Shown: positions 16,323 through 28,944, counted from the first letter of the stretch. The stretch is DNA of 64,000 nt from Bifidobacterium callitrichos DSM 23973 (GCF_000741175.1 NZ_JGYS01000007.1:62001-126000); one strand, 5' to 3'. Program-made: numbers and translations. Notes: generated from the sequence alone by a model not told the origin.

Positions 16323-17161
16323 GTCACCACACAATCCCCGCCGTCCCCGCCGCGTCCGGCGGTCAGACCTCCGGAGCGCTTCTGGAACTGCGCCACATCA
16401 CCGTCGCATACGGCGGGTTCACCGTCGCATACGGCGGGTTCGCCGCCGTCGACGACGTCTCGATCGCCCTGAAGCAAGGCGGCGCGCTCGGCGTCGTCGG
16501 CGAATCGGGCGCCGGCAAGTCGACCCTCGCGCGCGTCGCCGCCGGGCTCATCGCACCCGCCGCCGGCCGCTCCCTGCTCGACGGACGCGAACTCGCGCCG
16601 ATCCGTCGCACGCGCGAGCAGCGCCGGCGCATCCAGATGGTCTTCCAGAACCCCGACTCCTCGCTCAACCCGAGTCACACCATCCGACGCATCCTCGCCG
16701 AAGGCATGATCCTGCACGGGATGCTGGGCCCGCATCCCCCGCGCGACGTCGTCGACGCGCGATGTCGCCGGCTTCTCGCCATGGTCGGGCTGGGGGAGGA
16801 GGACGACATCCTCGCCCGCCGCCCCCGCGCGTTCTCCGGCGGACAGCGCCAGCGCATCGCCATCGCCCGGGCGCTCGCGGTCGAGCCGGACGTGCTCGTC
16901 GCCGACGAGCCGACCAGCGCGCTCGACGTGACCGTCCAGCGCGGCATCCTCGACCTGCTCGTCCGACTTCGCCGCGAGCAGGGCCTTGCGCTGCTGCTCA
17001 TCACCCACGATCTCGGCGTCGTCAACGCGGTGTGCGACGAGGTCGCGGTCATGCGCCATGGCCAGATCGTCGCCGACGGCCCCGCCGACCTCTTCTTCCA
17101 CGCGCCTTTGGCCGGCTATTCCGGCGACCTCCTCGCCGCCGCCCGTGAGGTTGCGCTATAG
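16319..17161 (+). CDS. ABC transporter ATPase (DppF/OppF type)
   Basis: The second ATPase of the importer, 280 residues. Walker A is GESGAGKST, the Q-loop is FQNPDSSLNP, the signature is FSGGQRQRIAIARAL, Walker B is VLVADEPTSALD and the switch His is in LITHD. Residues 28-34 (TVAYGGF) are repeated exactly as residues 35-41, from a perfect 21-base tandem duplication at 16400-16441; this duplicates the A-loop Tyr that stacks on the adenine ring. The gene ends just before a long inverted repeat. Confidence 0.9.
   Translation: MSHHTIPAVPAASGGQTSGALLELRHITVAYGGFTVAYGGFAAVDDVSIALKQGGALGVVGESGAGKSTLARVAAGLIAPAAGRSLLDGRELAPIRRTREQRRRIQMVFQNPDSSLNPSHTIRRILAEGMILHGMLGPHPPRDVVDARCRRLLAMVGLGEEDDILARRPRAFSGGQRQRIAIARALAVEPDVLVADEPTSALDVTVQRGILDLLVRLRREQGLALLLITHDLGVVNAVCDEVAVMRHGQIVADGPADLFFHAPLAGYSGDLLAAAREVAL
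16400..16441 (+). repeat. 21-base perfect tandem duplication in the OppF-like gene
   Basis: Two identical 21-base copies (16400-16420 and 16421-16441), each encoding TVAYGGF, lie in frame just upstream of the Walker A region. Confidence 0.95.
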
Positions 17162-17162
17162 G

Positions 17163-17331
17163 GCTTGCAGCGAATCGTTCTCAATAAGGAAAGTGTGAGC
17201 CTTGACACGTCGTCAATCGCACATTTGGGATGCCAAAACAGCGGAATCGCAATGATTTCGGGCGATGTGCGATTGTGCGGGAATGTGCGATGGGCTCACA
17301 CTTTCCTTATTGAGAACGATTCGCTGCAAGC
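17163..17331. repeat. 39-base perfect inverted repeat with nested stem
   Basis: The left arm 17163-17201 and the right arm 17293-17331 are perfect reverse complements, with outer ends GCTTGCAGCG and CGCTGCAAGC. The 91-base centre holds a further stem (AATCGCACAT with ATGTGCGATT). It starts two bases after the OppF-like stop and ends 65 bases before the CydDC-like gene. It may be a terminator or a small non-autonomous mobile element; no obvious target-site duplication is visible. Confidence 0.9.
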
Positions 17332-17396
17332 GGCTCTGGCGTGTAAGCCCGCTTTTCGGTACGGTGGGAAGGATTTGACACGCGAAGGGAAGAAAA

Positions 17397-21749
<4,353 letters not shown>

Positions 21750-21750
21750 G

Positions 21751-21862
21751 CAGCGTCACAAATTCCCGAGAACAATCCACTCCTCGGGAATAAGTGACGC
21801 TGAGCTCGAGGCAGTGTCACTTATTCCCGAGATCAAGGGTTATTTCGGTAATAAGTGACGCT
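21751..21862. repeat. Two related hairpins (CAGYGTCAC..TTCCCGAG arms)
   Basis: CAGCGTCACAAATTCCCGAG (21751-21770) pairs with CTCGGGAATAAGTGACGCTG (21783-21802). A second copy starts at 21812 (CAGTGTCACTTATTCCCGAG) and pairs with TCGGTAATAAGTGACGCT ending at 21862. They begin directly at the stop of the CydDC-like gene and lie between convergent genes, so they may be two-way terminators. Confidence 0.8.
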
Positions 21863-21914
21863 CGCATAGGGGGACTCGGGGAGAATTAGGAAGAACTGGG
21901 TGGAACCGGGGGAG

Positions 21915-22034
21915 GGCTGTGTCGGTTGGGTGGGTGTCGGTTAGGTAGGTGTCGGTTAGGTAGGGGTTAGGTAGGGGAGGTAGGGGGGGACCCACGTCTC
22001 GTTCGATGAGAGGATGAGAGGATGAGAGGATAAG
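21915..22034. repeat. Purine/GT-rich simple repeats
   Basis: Degenerate GGTGTCGGTTAGGTA and TTAGGTAGGGG units (about 21920-21990) are followed by GATGAGAG repeated three times plus a variant (about 22005-22035). They fill the gap before the end of the leftward MFS gene. Confidence 0.7.
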
Positions 22035-22044
22035 GGGCCGACGC

Positions 22045-24597
22045 CTACGCCTTGATCAGGGCGTCGAGGGAGTCAAGCGCGCGGTCGATGGCGGCGGACT
22101 CGCGTTCCTCCTCGCTCGCCGAGACCCCCGTCGGATTCGATGCCTCAACGGGATGGATATCGGCCTCGCGCGGCAGCAGCACGCCCCGCGACAGTTCAGG
22201 GTCAGGGGTGATGGGACGGTTCGGGATCTCCTCGCCGTATTCCAGCACTCGCGGCTCCCGGCGTTCGGCCCGGCGCTCGTCTCCATTCCCTCCGTCGTGG
22301 CTCTCATTATGCCCGGTGGCACGTCCGGTGTCGCGGCCGTCACTGGGATCGACCCTGTCGATCCTGCGTCCGGATCTGCCCGATCCCATGCCTTCCGGCG
22401 CGACATCGGGGATTTCGATCCGAGTCTCCCGATGCATTGCGGCATCGACGCCGTCCTCATGTTCCTCGCGCTGACTGCGATCGTCCTGATCCCAATCCTC
22501 GCGGAAGCTCTGCTCCCGTACCTCGGCTTCGCGATCGGCACCGCCGCGTCCGTTCTCCACGAGAGAAACCGCGCGTTCGCCGGCGCTCCCATCGGTTCCG
22601 TGGTCCGTGGCGCCGGTTGACGCGGGGATCGCACCCGTGGTCTTCAAGGAGTCCGGGGTTCGCGATTTGGTCATCCCGACTTCGCTTGGCTCGCCCAAAT
22701 TGACCGAAACGCCGATTTCGCCCGAATCGCCAATACCCCCGGCGGCATTCCCGCCATCGGCCATCGCGATCGAATGGGACGTGACCGTCTCCTCGCTCTC
22801 GCCATGCAGCTGCGACTCATGCAGGTAGGCGTTGCCGGAGCGACCCGCATCGGGCTTCATCCGTCTGATCCCCGAGGCGATATCGGCGTTTCTGGTCGAT
22901 TCGCCACGCGCAGCCAGCGATACATCCAGCGATTCGGCTCCGCGCGTATGCGCCGCCTGACGCGCCTCCTCGGCGACCCGCTCGGCCGATTGGCGCTCGG
23001 CCTTGGACCGCTCCGCAACCTCGATCTCGAAGATCTTCTTCTGCGCGGCGACTCGAGCCCGTTCGGCCGCAGCCATGATGCCCATCGCCTGCAGGCGCTC
23101 ATTCTCGACGCGCATCATCGTCGCCTCGGCGTGGCGGATGTTCGCGTCGGCCGAGCTCAGCGCGTACTTCGCCGCGGCCAGTTCGGTGTTCGGCTGCCAC
23201 AGGTGCTCGATCTCCTCGAGCGTGCGTCCCATCGTCTCCGGAACGATGGTGACGATGCCGGCCAGTCCGATGAGGTCGAGGATGCCGAAGATCGCGAACG
23301 AGATGCCGCCGCCGAGCCCGTCGATCATCATCGGCGTGAACTGCGCGATCACGAAGTTGGCGAACAGCAGACAGGTCACGCACAGTCCGGTGGCGCGTCC
23401 GCGCAGGTAGGTCGGGAAGAGCTCGGGGATGACGATCCACGGGATCGGTCCCATCGAGAACGCGAACGACGCGGCGAACATCATCACGAACACGAGCGTG
23501 AGCAGCGAACTGCCCATCGCGTAGGATGCGGAGATGCACAGGGCGAACAGGCACATGAGTCCGGTGCCGATCGCCATGAGACGTTTGCGCCCGAACGTGT
23601 CGATCAGGTACATGCCCACGACCGTGAACACGAGTTCGATGCCGCCGACGCTCGCGGAGGCGAGGAACTCGGTGTCGCCGCCGAATCCCATGTCGGCGAA
23701 CATGACCGGTCCGTAGTAGGAGATCGCGCTCATGCCGACGAACTGGTTGAATACGGCCGGGAAGATGCCGATGATGAGCGCCTTGCGCAGACCCGGGCGG
23801 AACAGGTCGTGGAACTCCTTGGACATCTCGTTCTCGAGTTTGACCGACGCGCTGATGTCGTCGGTGCGCAGTCGGGCGCGCTCGGTGCCGAGGATGTGCT
23901 CGAGCACTTCGAATCCCTCGTCGACCCTGCCGATCTGGATGAGGAATCGCGGGCTTTCGGGCGCTCGCAGCATCGCCGCGAGGAAGGCGACGGCGGGAAT
24001 CGCGCCGAGTCCGAGCATCCATCGCCAGCCGGTCTCGACGTCCCAGTGGTTCGTGCCGTACGAGGCGATGACGTAGTTGATGACGTTCGTCAGGAAGATG
24101 CCGCACACGGCGAGCATCTGGTAGGAGAAGGAGAGCAGTCCGCGGATGTTGGTTGGCGCCGATTCGGTGATGTAGGTGACGGCGAGCGCGGCGGTCAGTC
24201 CGATGCCGAATCCGCCGACGATGCGCGCGGCGATCAGGGTGATCGGGCCGAAGGTCAGCGCGCTCCAGATGGCGGAGACGAGGAAGAGCACACCTCCGAT
24301 GATGAGGATCTTCTTGCGGCCGAACCTGTCGGACAGGAAGCCGGCCGCCGCGGCGCCGATGATCGCGCCGATCATGATGGAGGAGATGACCAGTCCCTCC
24401 ATCACGGTGTCGAGACTGTATTTCGCGCGAAGGAATTTGATCGCGCCGGAGATGGATACGGTGTCGTATCCGTACAGCAGTCCCGCGAGGCCGGCGCTTA
24501 GGGCCAGCCCGAACGTGTACTTGCCCGAACCCTGCGTCCGGATCGTCGTTCCCAAGGGGTTCCGCTGTTTCGAAACAGCCTGAAACAGGCCCGCCAT
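22045..24597 (-). CDS. Sugar-porter MFS transporter with a ~385-residue cytoplasmic extension
   Basis: Residues 25-465 are a sugar:H+ symporter closely similar to the one at 7586 (GLLYGYDTVSISGAIKF, GRKKILIIGG, PESPRFLIQIGR, PETMGRTLEEIEHLW). The remaining ~385 residues are not transporter. A first part, about 470-560, is a long charged coiled-coil helix (ATMMRVENERLQAMGIMAAA, then VAERSKAERQSAERVAEEAR); the rest is Gly/Glu/Arg/Asp-rich and looks disordered, closing with a helical stretch (SAAIDRALDSLDALIKA). The start at 24597 follows GAGAGGAAGAG. Such a tail is far beyond the usual ~480-residue length. It is divergent from the sugar ABC binding protein, so both may share a regulator. Confidence 0.88.
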   Translation of the reverse strand: MAGLFQAVSKQRNPLGTTIRTQGSGKYTFGLALSAGLAGLLYGYDTVSISGAIKFLRAKYSLDTVMEGLVISSIMIGAIIGAAAAGFLSDRFGRKKILIIGGVLFLVSAIWSALTFGPITLIAARIVGGFGIGLTAALAVTYITESAPTNIRGLLSFSYQMLAVCGIFLTNVINYVIASYGTNHWDVETGWRWMLGLGAIPAVAFLAAMLRAPESPRFLIQIGRVDEGFEVLEHILGTERARLRTDDISASVKLENEMSKEFHDLFRPGLRKALIIGIFPAVFNQFVGMSAISYYGPVMFADMGFGGDTEFLASASVGGIELVFTVVGMYLIDTFGRKRLMAIGTGLMCLFALCISASYAMGSSLLTLVFVMMFAASFAFSMGPIPWIVIPELFPTYLRGRATGLCVTCLLFANFVIAQFTPMMIDGLGGGISFAIFGILDLIGLAGIVTIVPETMGRTLEEIEHLWQPNTELAAAKYALSSADANIRHAEATMMRVENERLQAMGIMAAAERARVAAQKKIFEIEVAERSKAERQSAERVAEEARQAAHTRGAESLDVSLAARGESTRNADIASGIRRMKPDAGRSGNAYLHESQLHGESEETVTSHSIAMADGGNAAGGIGDSGEIGVSVNLGEPSEVGMTKSRTPDSLKTTGAIPASTGATDHGTDGSAGERAVSLVENGRGGADREAEVREQSFREDWDQDDRSQREEHEDGVDAAMHRETRIEIPDVAPEGMGSGRSGRRIDRVDPSDGRDTGRATGHNESHDGGNGDERRAERREPRVLEYGEEIPNRPITPDPELSRGVLLPREADIHPVEASNPTGVSASEEERESAAIDRALDSLDALIKA

Positions 24598-24679
24598 TTG
24601 CTCTTCCTCTCAAATGCAGCTATGGGGGATTGTGGCCTATATTACCGATGCCTGGCATTTTTGGCTGGATGATTCCACT

Positions 24680-24712
24680 GTGCGTCCGCTGTGCGTCCAC
24701 TGTGTGTCCGCT
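24680..24712. repeat. Three 11-base direct repeats between divergent transport genes
   Basis: GTGCGTCCGCT, GTGCGTCCACT and GTGTGTCCGCT lie head to tail (24680-24690, 24691-24701, 24702-24712), with a partial CCACT before them. The 11-base period is about one helical turn, so the repeats would face one side of the DNA. Confidence 0.7.
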
Positions 24713-24751
24713 TGATCCGTCAGGCTCGACACGCTGTCCCGCGGTTGCCCG

Positions 24752-24779
24752 TTGACAAATTGGTACACGGCTGTATCAT
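24752..24779 (+). promoter_or_regulatory. Promoter of the sugar binding-protein gene
   Basis: TTGACA (24752-24757) and TATCAT (24774-24779) are spaced by 16 bases and match the vegetative sigma consensus well. The start codon lies at 24891. The -10 element overlaps the first operator-like palindrome. Confidence 0.65.
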
Positions 24780-24809
24780 AAGAATCGTACTTGGTACACG
24801 GATGTACCA
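24761..24809. promoter_or_regulatory. Twin operator palindromes (TGGTACA-N4-TGTACCA)
   Basis: TGGTACACGGATGTACCA (24792-24809) has perfect 7-base arms. A second copy, TGGTACACGGCTGTATCA (24761-24778), differs at two positions. The copies are 31 bases apart (three helical turns); the first overlaps the -10 element and the second lies just downstream, which fits repression. The regulator could be the LacI protein at 31226 or a GntR-type protein elsewhere. Confidence 0.7.
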
Positions 24810-24890
24810 TCAAGTACGGCAGACAGGAAACAGGACGGCAACGAATCGGAGAATGCACTCCGACTCGCATGTCCAGGAGGAGATAACATC

Positions 24891-26252
24891 ATGCACAACC
24901 TGAAGAAGATCGTCGCGGCGGGTGCCGCGGTCGCCACGCTCGTCGGACTCGCCGCCTGCGGAGGCGGTTCGGACGCCTCCAGCGACAACTCCGCGAACAA
25001 GGGCGACGCCGACAAGGCCGAGCTCGTGTTCTGGGGCTGGGACTCCGGCAACTCGATGAAGCAGATCCTCGCCGACTTCGAGAAGGCCAACCCCGGCATC
25101 ACCGTCAAGTTCAACAACACGGGCACCGCCGAGAAGACCTCCACCGCCCTCTCCAACGCGATCGCCGCCGGCAACGGCGCCCCGGACGTCGTCATGCTCG
25201 AGGACCCGACCGTCACCCAGTTCGCCGTGACCGACGGCCTCGTCGACCTCTCGGAGTTCGGCGCCGACAAGCTCTCCGACGACTTCGCCGCCGGCCCGTG
25301 GAACAAGCTGCAGTACAACAACAAGCCGTACGCGCTGCCGATCGACTCCGGCCCGGAGATGTTCTTCTACAACAAGGCCGTGTTCGACAAGGCCGGCGTC
25401 GACGGCGAATCCATCAAGACGTGGGACGACTACTACGAGGCCGCCAAGAAGATCCGCGCCACCGGCTCCTACATCACCAACATCGCCGGCACCTCCAACG
25501 ACTACCAGCCGTTCACCGCGCAGGTCTGGCAGGCCGGCGCCAAGCCGTGGACGGTCGATGGCGAGAACATCACCATCAACATGACCAAGGACGAGGGCAT
25601 GCAGCGCTACATCAAGTTCGTCCAGAAGCTCATCGACGAGGACCTCGTCGACACCAAGACCCCGAACTGGTCCGACGACTGGAACCGTGAGCTCAACGAC
25701 GGCACCATCGCCTCGCTCACCATCGGCGCGTGGATGCCGATCAACCTCATGACCGGCGCCCCCGATCAGGCCGGCAACTGGCGCGTCGCCCAGCTGCCCC
25801 AATGGGAGGAGGGCAAGGAGGTCTCCGCCGAGGACGGCGGCTCCGCGCTCGCGGTCGTCAAGCTCTCCAAGAACCAGGCCGCGGCCTACAAGCTCGTCGA
25901 GTACCTGACCCACGGCGACGGCGCCCAGACCATGGCCGACACCGGCACCTTCCCGTCCCTGAAGAAGATCCTGCAGTCCGATTCCTTCACCGATCCGACC
26001 ACCGAGGCCAACAAGAAGACCAACGACTACTTCGGTGGCCAGAACGTCAACGAGGTCCTCGCCGAGGCCGCCCAGCGCCCGACCGAGAAGTTCCAGTACC
26101 TGCCGTACAACCCGTACGCGCAGTCCACCTACGGCGACGAGGTCTCCAAGGCCTACACCAAGGAGATCACTCTCGAGCAGGCTCTGGAGAACTACGGCAA
26201 GAAGCTGGCCGAGCAGGGCGAGCAGCAGGGCTACACCGTCACCGTCAAGTGA
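24891..26252 (+). CDS. ABC sugar transporter substrate-binding lipoprotein (SBP family 1)
   Basis: The extracytoplasmic binding protein of a carbohydrate ABC importer. A short signal peptide ends in a lipobox (VGLAACGG, Cys at about 23), followed by a Ser/Asp linker and a family 1 domain (ELVFWGWDSGNSMKQILADF, GNGAPDVVMLEDPTVTQFA). The length of 453 residues is normal. AGGAGGAGA lies before the ATG. The permeases at 26856 and 27919 and the GH42 enzyme follow in the same direction, so the ligand is probably a beta-galactoside or galacto-oligosaccharide; that is inferred from context. It carries its own promoter and terminator, which would allow higher expression than the permeases. Confidence 0.93.
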   Translation: MHNLKKIVAAGAAVATLVGLAACGGGSDASSDNSANKGDADKAELVFWGWDSGNSMKQILADFEKANPGITVKFNNTGTAEKTSTALSNAIAAGNGAPDVVMLEDPTVTQFAVTDGLVDLSEFGADKLSDDFAAGPWNKLQYNNKPYALPIDSGPEMFFYNKAVFDKAGVDGESIKTWDDYYEAAKKIRATGSYITNIAGTSNDYQPFTAQVWQAGAKPWTVDGENITINMTKDEGMQRYIKFVQKLIDEDLVDTKTPNWSDDWNRELNDGTIASLTIGAWMPINLMTGAPDQAGNWRVAQLPQWEEGKEVSAEDGGSALAVVKLSKNQAAAYKLVEYLTHGDGAQTMADTGTFPSLKKILQSDSFTDPTTEANKKTNDYFGGQNVNEVLAEAAQRPTEKFQYLPYNPYAQSTYGDEVSKAYTKEITLEQALENYGKKLAEQGEQQGYTVTVK

Positions 26253-26358
26253 GCCTAGGCGAGTCGCCTGCTTGGCCAGTGCCTCGCCTCGGGAGCTCGT
26301 CAGCGAATAGCTGGGGCGAAACATCGGGCGAGGCGGTTGCGCGGGCTCGTCGCAAATG

Positions 26359-26404
26359 AGGCAAGCGGGTGGCTGGAACATGTCCGGTCACCCGCCTCGT
26401 TTGA
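26359..26404 (+). terminator. Terminator after the sugar binding-protein gene
   Basis: GCGGGTG (from about 26366) pairs with CACCCGC (to about 26395) inside GAGGCAAGCGGGTG..CACCCGCCTCG, followed by TTT. It explains separate expression of the binding protein from the permeases. Confidence 0.65.
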
Positions 26405-26487
26405 AGGCCGTCGTGGAGCGAGCGAAGGGGTTTGCGCGGTGGCGTTTCTCATGTCAGAGGGGTGTTCTGCTCGTAAACCGCGGATAA

Positions 26488-26686
26488 CTCGCTTACAAGG
26501 GGTACTTTTGCCGTTCTGCGGACATCTATCTCGCTTATGAGGGGTGCCCTCGCGTAGTATCCGAACGCGGAAATGGCTTCATGGCGTAATTGAATCACGA
26601 GAATACCTGTGTATGCCATCGTGAGGATACCCCTCATAAGCGAGATAGATATCCGCAAAGGCCCGAAAGTACCCCTTATAACGCAG
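26488..26686. repeat. 66-base imperfect inverted repeat
   Basis: The left arm (26488-26553) and the reverse complement of the right arm (26621-26686) align along 66 bases with no gaps; the best block is CTATCTCGCTTATGAGGGGT. The 67-base centre may pair further (GCCAT/ATGGC). Within the left side the TCGCTTAYRAGGGGT core recurs about every 41 bases. No gene was seen in the 603-base gap (26253-26855). Confidence 0.85.
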
Positions 26687-26855
26687 AAACCGTGTCATAA
26701 CGCAGCAATCAGGGTCGAGGTCAGTGGTATTCCTGGCTTCCTCGGGCATCCGACTCGGGTTTCGCTCCGGTCCCCGATCGGGCTTCCGGCTGTCTGGCTT
26801 TTCTGCCTCCTCTAATTGCCTGAAATTGTATGTACTGTCAAGAAAGTGATTCATT

Positions 26856-27785
26856 ATGTCCGAACAATCGGTTCCCGTCATGACCGGCGGCCATTCGGTG
26901 GCCGCCCGGGTCAACAAACATAAGCCGGATTGGCGTGGTTGGAAGTTCATGGCGCCGTTTGCGGTGGTGTTCGTGTTCGTGTTCATCATTCCGATCGTGT
27001 ACGCGATCTATATCAGTTTCTTCAAGAAGCAGATGATCGGCGGTACGAGGTTCGTCGGGGTGGAGAACTACGCGCGTTTGTTCCAGGACGGTCAGTTCTG
27101 GAGCAGTGTGGGTCGTGTGGCGTTGTTCACGGTGGTGCAGGTGCCGATCATGTTGTTCCTGGCGGCCGCGATCGCGTTGGCGATCGATTCGATGAAGCTG
27201 CATGGCACGAAGTTCTTCCGTATCTCGACGTTCCTGCCGTACGCGGTCCCCGCGGTGGTCTCGACCCTGATCTGGGGTTTCGTGTATGGCGCGAAGTACG
27301 GTCTGATCGGTTCGTTCAATGACTTCTTCGGCACGAACATCGATCTGTTCGCTCCGAACGTCCTCTTGGCGTCGATCGGGAACATCAACACGTGGGAGTT
27401 CACGGGTTACAACATGCTGATCTTCTACAGCTCGCTGTCGACGATCCCGCACAGCCTGTATGAGGCGGCGTCGATCGATGGCGCGAGCGAGTGGCAGATC
27501 GTCAAGAGCATCAAGCTGCCGGAGTTGAAGGGCAGTCTGGCGATCACGGTGATCTTCTCGATCATCGGTTCGTTCCAGTTGTTCAATGAGCCTTCGATTT
27601 TGCAGAATATGGTGCCGGGTAATGCGATCACGACGTATTACACGCCGAACATGTATGCGTACAACCTGAGCTTCAGTGGCAACCAGTCGAATTATGCGGC
27701 GGCGTTGGCGATCACGATGGCGGTGATCACGATGGCGATCGCGTATGCGGTGCAGTTGAACAGTATGAAGGAGCAGATGAAGTGA
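26856..27785 (+). CDS. ABC sugar transporter permease 1 (MalF type)
   Basis: The first inner-membrane permease of the carbohydrate importer, 309 residues with six helices. The opening after helix 1 (PIVYAIYISFFKKQMIGG) and the EAA loop (YEAASIDGASEWQIVKSI, near 204-221) are typical of CUT1 permeases. The ribosome site is weak (AAGAAAGTG). Codon use is rich in GCG/TTG compared with the binding-protein gene. It is followed after 133 bases by the second permease. Confidence 0.92.
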   Translation: MSEQSVPVMTGGHSVAARVNKHKPDWRGWKFMAPFAVVFVFVFIIPIVYAIYISFFKKQMIGGTRFVGVENYARLFQDGQFWSSVGRVALFTVVQVPIMLFLAAAIALAIDSMKLHGTKFFRISTFLPYAVPAVVSTLIWGFVYGAKYGLIGSFNDFFGTNIDLFAPNVLLASIGNINTWEFTGYNMLIFYSSLSTIPHSLYEAASIDGASEWQIVKSIKLPELKGSLAITVIFSIIGSFQLFNEPSILQNMVPGNAITTYYTPNMYAYNLSFSGNQSNYAAALAITMAVITMAIAYAVQLNSMKEQMK

Positions 27786-27918
27786 TGCTGGTGACGCAAG
27801 TGCTGCGTGCTGATGCGCCGCGCGTGACGGGTGCGGGCGCCGCCGTGGGCGCCGCCGTCAGTCGGGCGTCGCTTTGGATGCCGGGGATGTCATCGTCGAT
27901 GGGTAAGGAGATCAGGAA

Positions 27919-28926
27919 ATGAGTACGGCGAATGCGGGTGTGTCCACCCGTTTGACGGATGCGGAGCTGCGCGCACAGGAGCGCGAGGCGAAAAGGGCCG
28001 AGCGCGAGCGTCAGAAGCGCATCGCCCGCGACGAGGCCGCCGAGAGGAAACGCAGCGCGAAGGCCGGTTTCGCGAATGTGAACAATCCGCGCCGCAGCGT
28101 GTGGATGACGGTGGTGTGCGCGATCTTTGCGGTGTACTGCCTGTTCCCGTTCGTGTACCTGCTGATCAACGCGACGAAGACCCAGGCGGACTTCACGAGC
28201 ACGTTCGGTCTCGGTTTCGGCAAGACGTTCGCCCTGTGGGACAACATCGTGACGGTGTTCACGTATCAGGACGGGATCTTCGGCCGCTGGCTGGTCAACA
28301 CGCTCCTGTACGTGGTGGTCGGCGCGGGCGGCGCGACCCTGCTGGCGATCATGGGCGGGTACGCCCTCGCCAAGTTCCGGTTCCCGGGCAGGAAGGCGGT
28401 GTTCGCGGTCATCATCGGTTCGATTTCCGTGCCGGGTATCGCGTTGGCGGTCCCGCAGTTCCTCCTGTTCGCGAAATTGGGGTTGACGAACACGCCGTGG
28501 GCCATGATCATCCCGAGTCTGATCAGCCCGTTCGGACTCTACTTGATGTGGATCTTCAGCGACCAGGCCGTGCCGACCGAACTGCTCGAGGCGGCTCGCG
28601 TGGATGGCGCGAGTGAGTTCCGTACGTTCTGGCAGATCAGTCTGCCCCTGTTGGCGCCGGGTATCGTGACGACGTCGTTGTTCACGATCGTGGCGACGTG
28701 GAACAACTACTTCCTGCCGTTGATCATGTTGAAGGACGCGGACTGGTATCCGTTGACGATCGGTCTGAACCAGTGGAAGGACCAGGCGTCCACGGCCGGT
28801 GGTCAGGCGATCCAGAACCTGGTGATCACGGGCTCGCTGATCACGATCATCCCGCTGGTGATCGCGTTCCTCGCCCTGCAGAAGTACTGGCAGTCCGGCC
28901 TCGCCGCCGGCGCCGTCAAGGAATAA
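27919..28926 (+). CDS. ABC sugar transporter permease 2 (MalG type)
   Basis: The second permease of the importer, 335 residues. The EAA loop (LLEAARVDGASEFRTFWQIS) and LPLLAPGIVTTSLFTIVATW are typical of MalG-like proteins. The first ~55 residues are an unusual charged, helical cytoplasmic extension (AQEREAKRAERERQKRIARD) before the first membrane helix at about 60. GGAG precedes the start. The ATPase is not encoded here; CUT1 systems in these bacteria often share an MsmK-type ATPase encoded elsewhere. GH42 follows after 18 bases. Confidence 0.92.
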   Translation: MSTANAGVSTRLTDAELRAQEREAKRAERERQKRIARDEAAERKRSAKAGFANVNNPRRSVWMTVVCAIFAVYCLFPFVYLLINATKTQADFTSTFGLGFGKTFALWDNIVTVFTYQDGIFGRWLVNTLLYVVVGAGGATLLAIMGGYALAKFRFPGRKAVFAVIIGSISVPGIALAVPQFLLFAKLGLTNTPWAMIIPSLISPFGLYLMWIFSDQAVPTELLEAARVDGASEFRTFWQISLPLLAPGIVTTSLFTIVATWNNYFLPLIMLKDADWYPLTIGLNQWKDQASTAGGQAIQNLVITGSLITIIPLVIAFLALQKYWQSGLAAGAVKE

Positions 28927-28944
28927 CAATAATTCGGAGCAATC

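Noticed and set aside
26579..26989. Leftward 136-codon frame in the 26.5 kb repeat region
   Set aside because: It spans the inverted repeat and the start of the permease gene, has no ribosome site and no recognisable domain.
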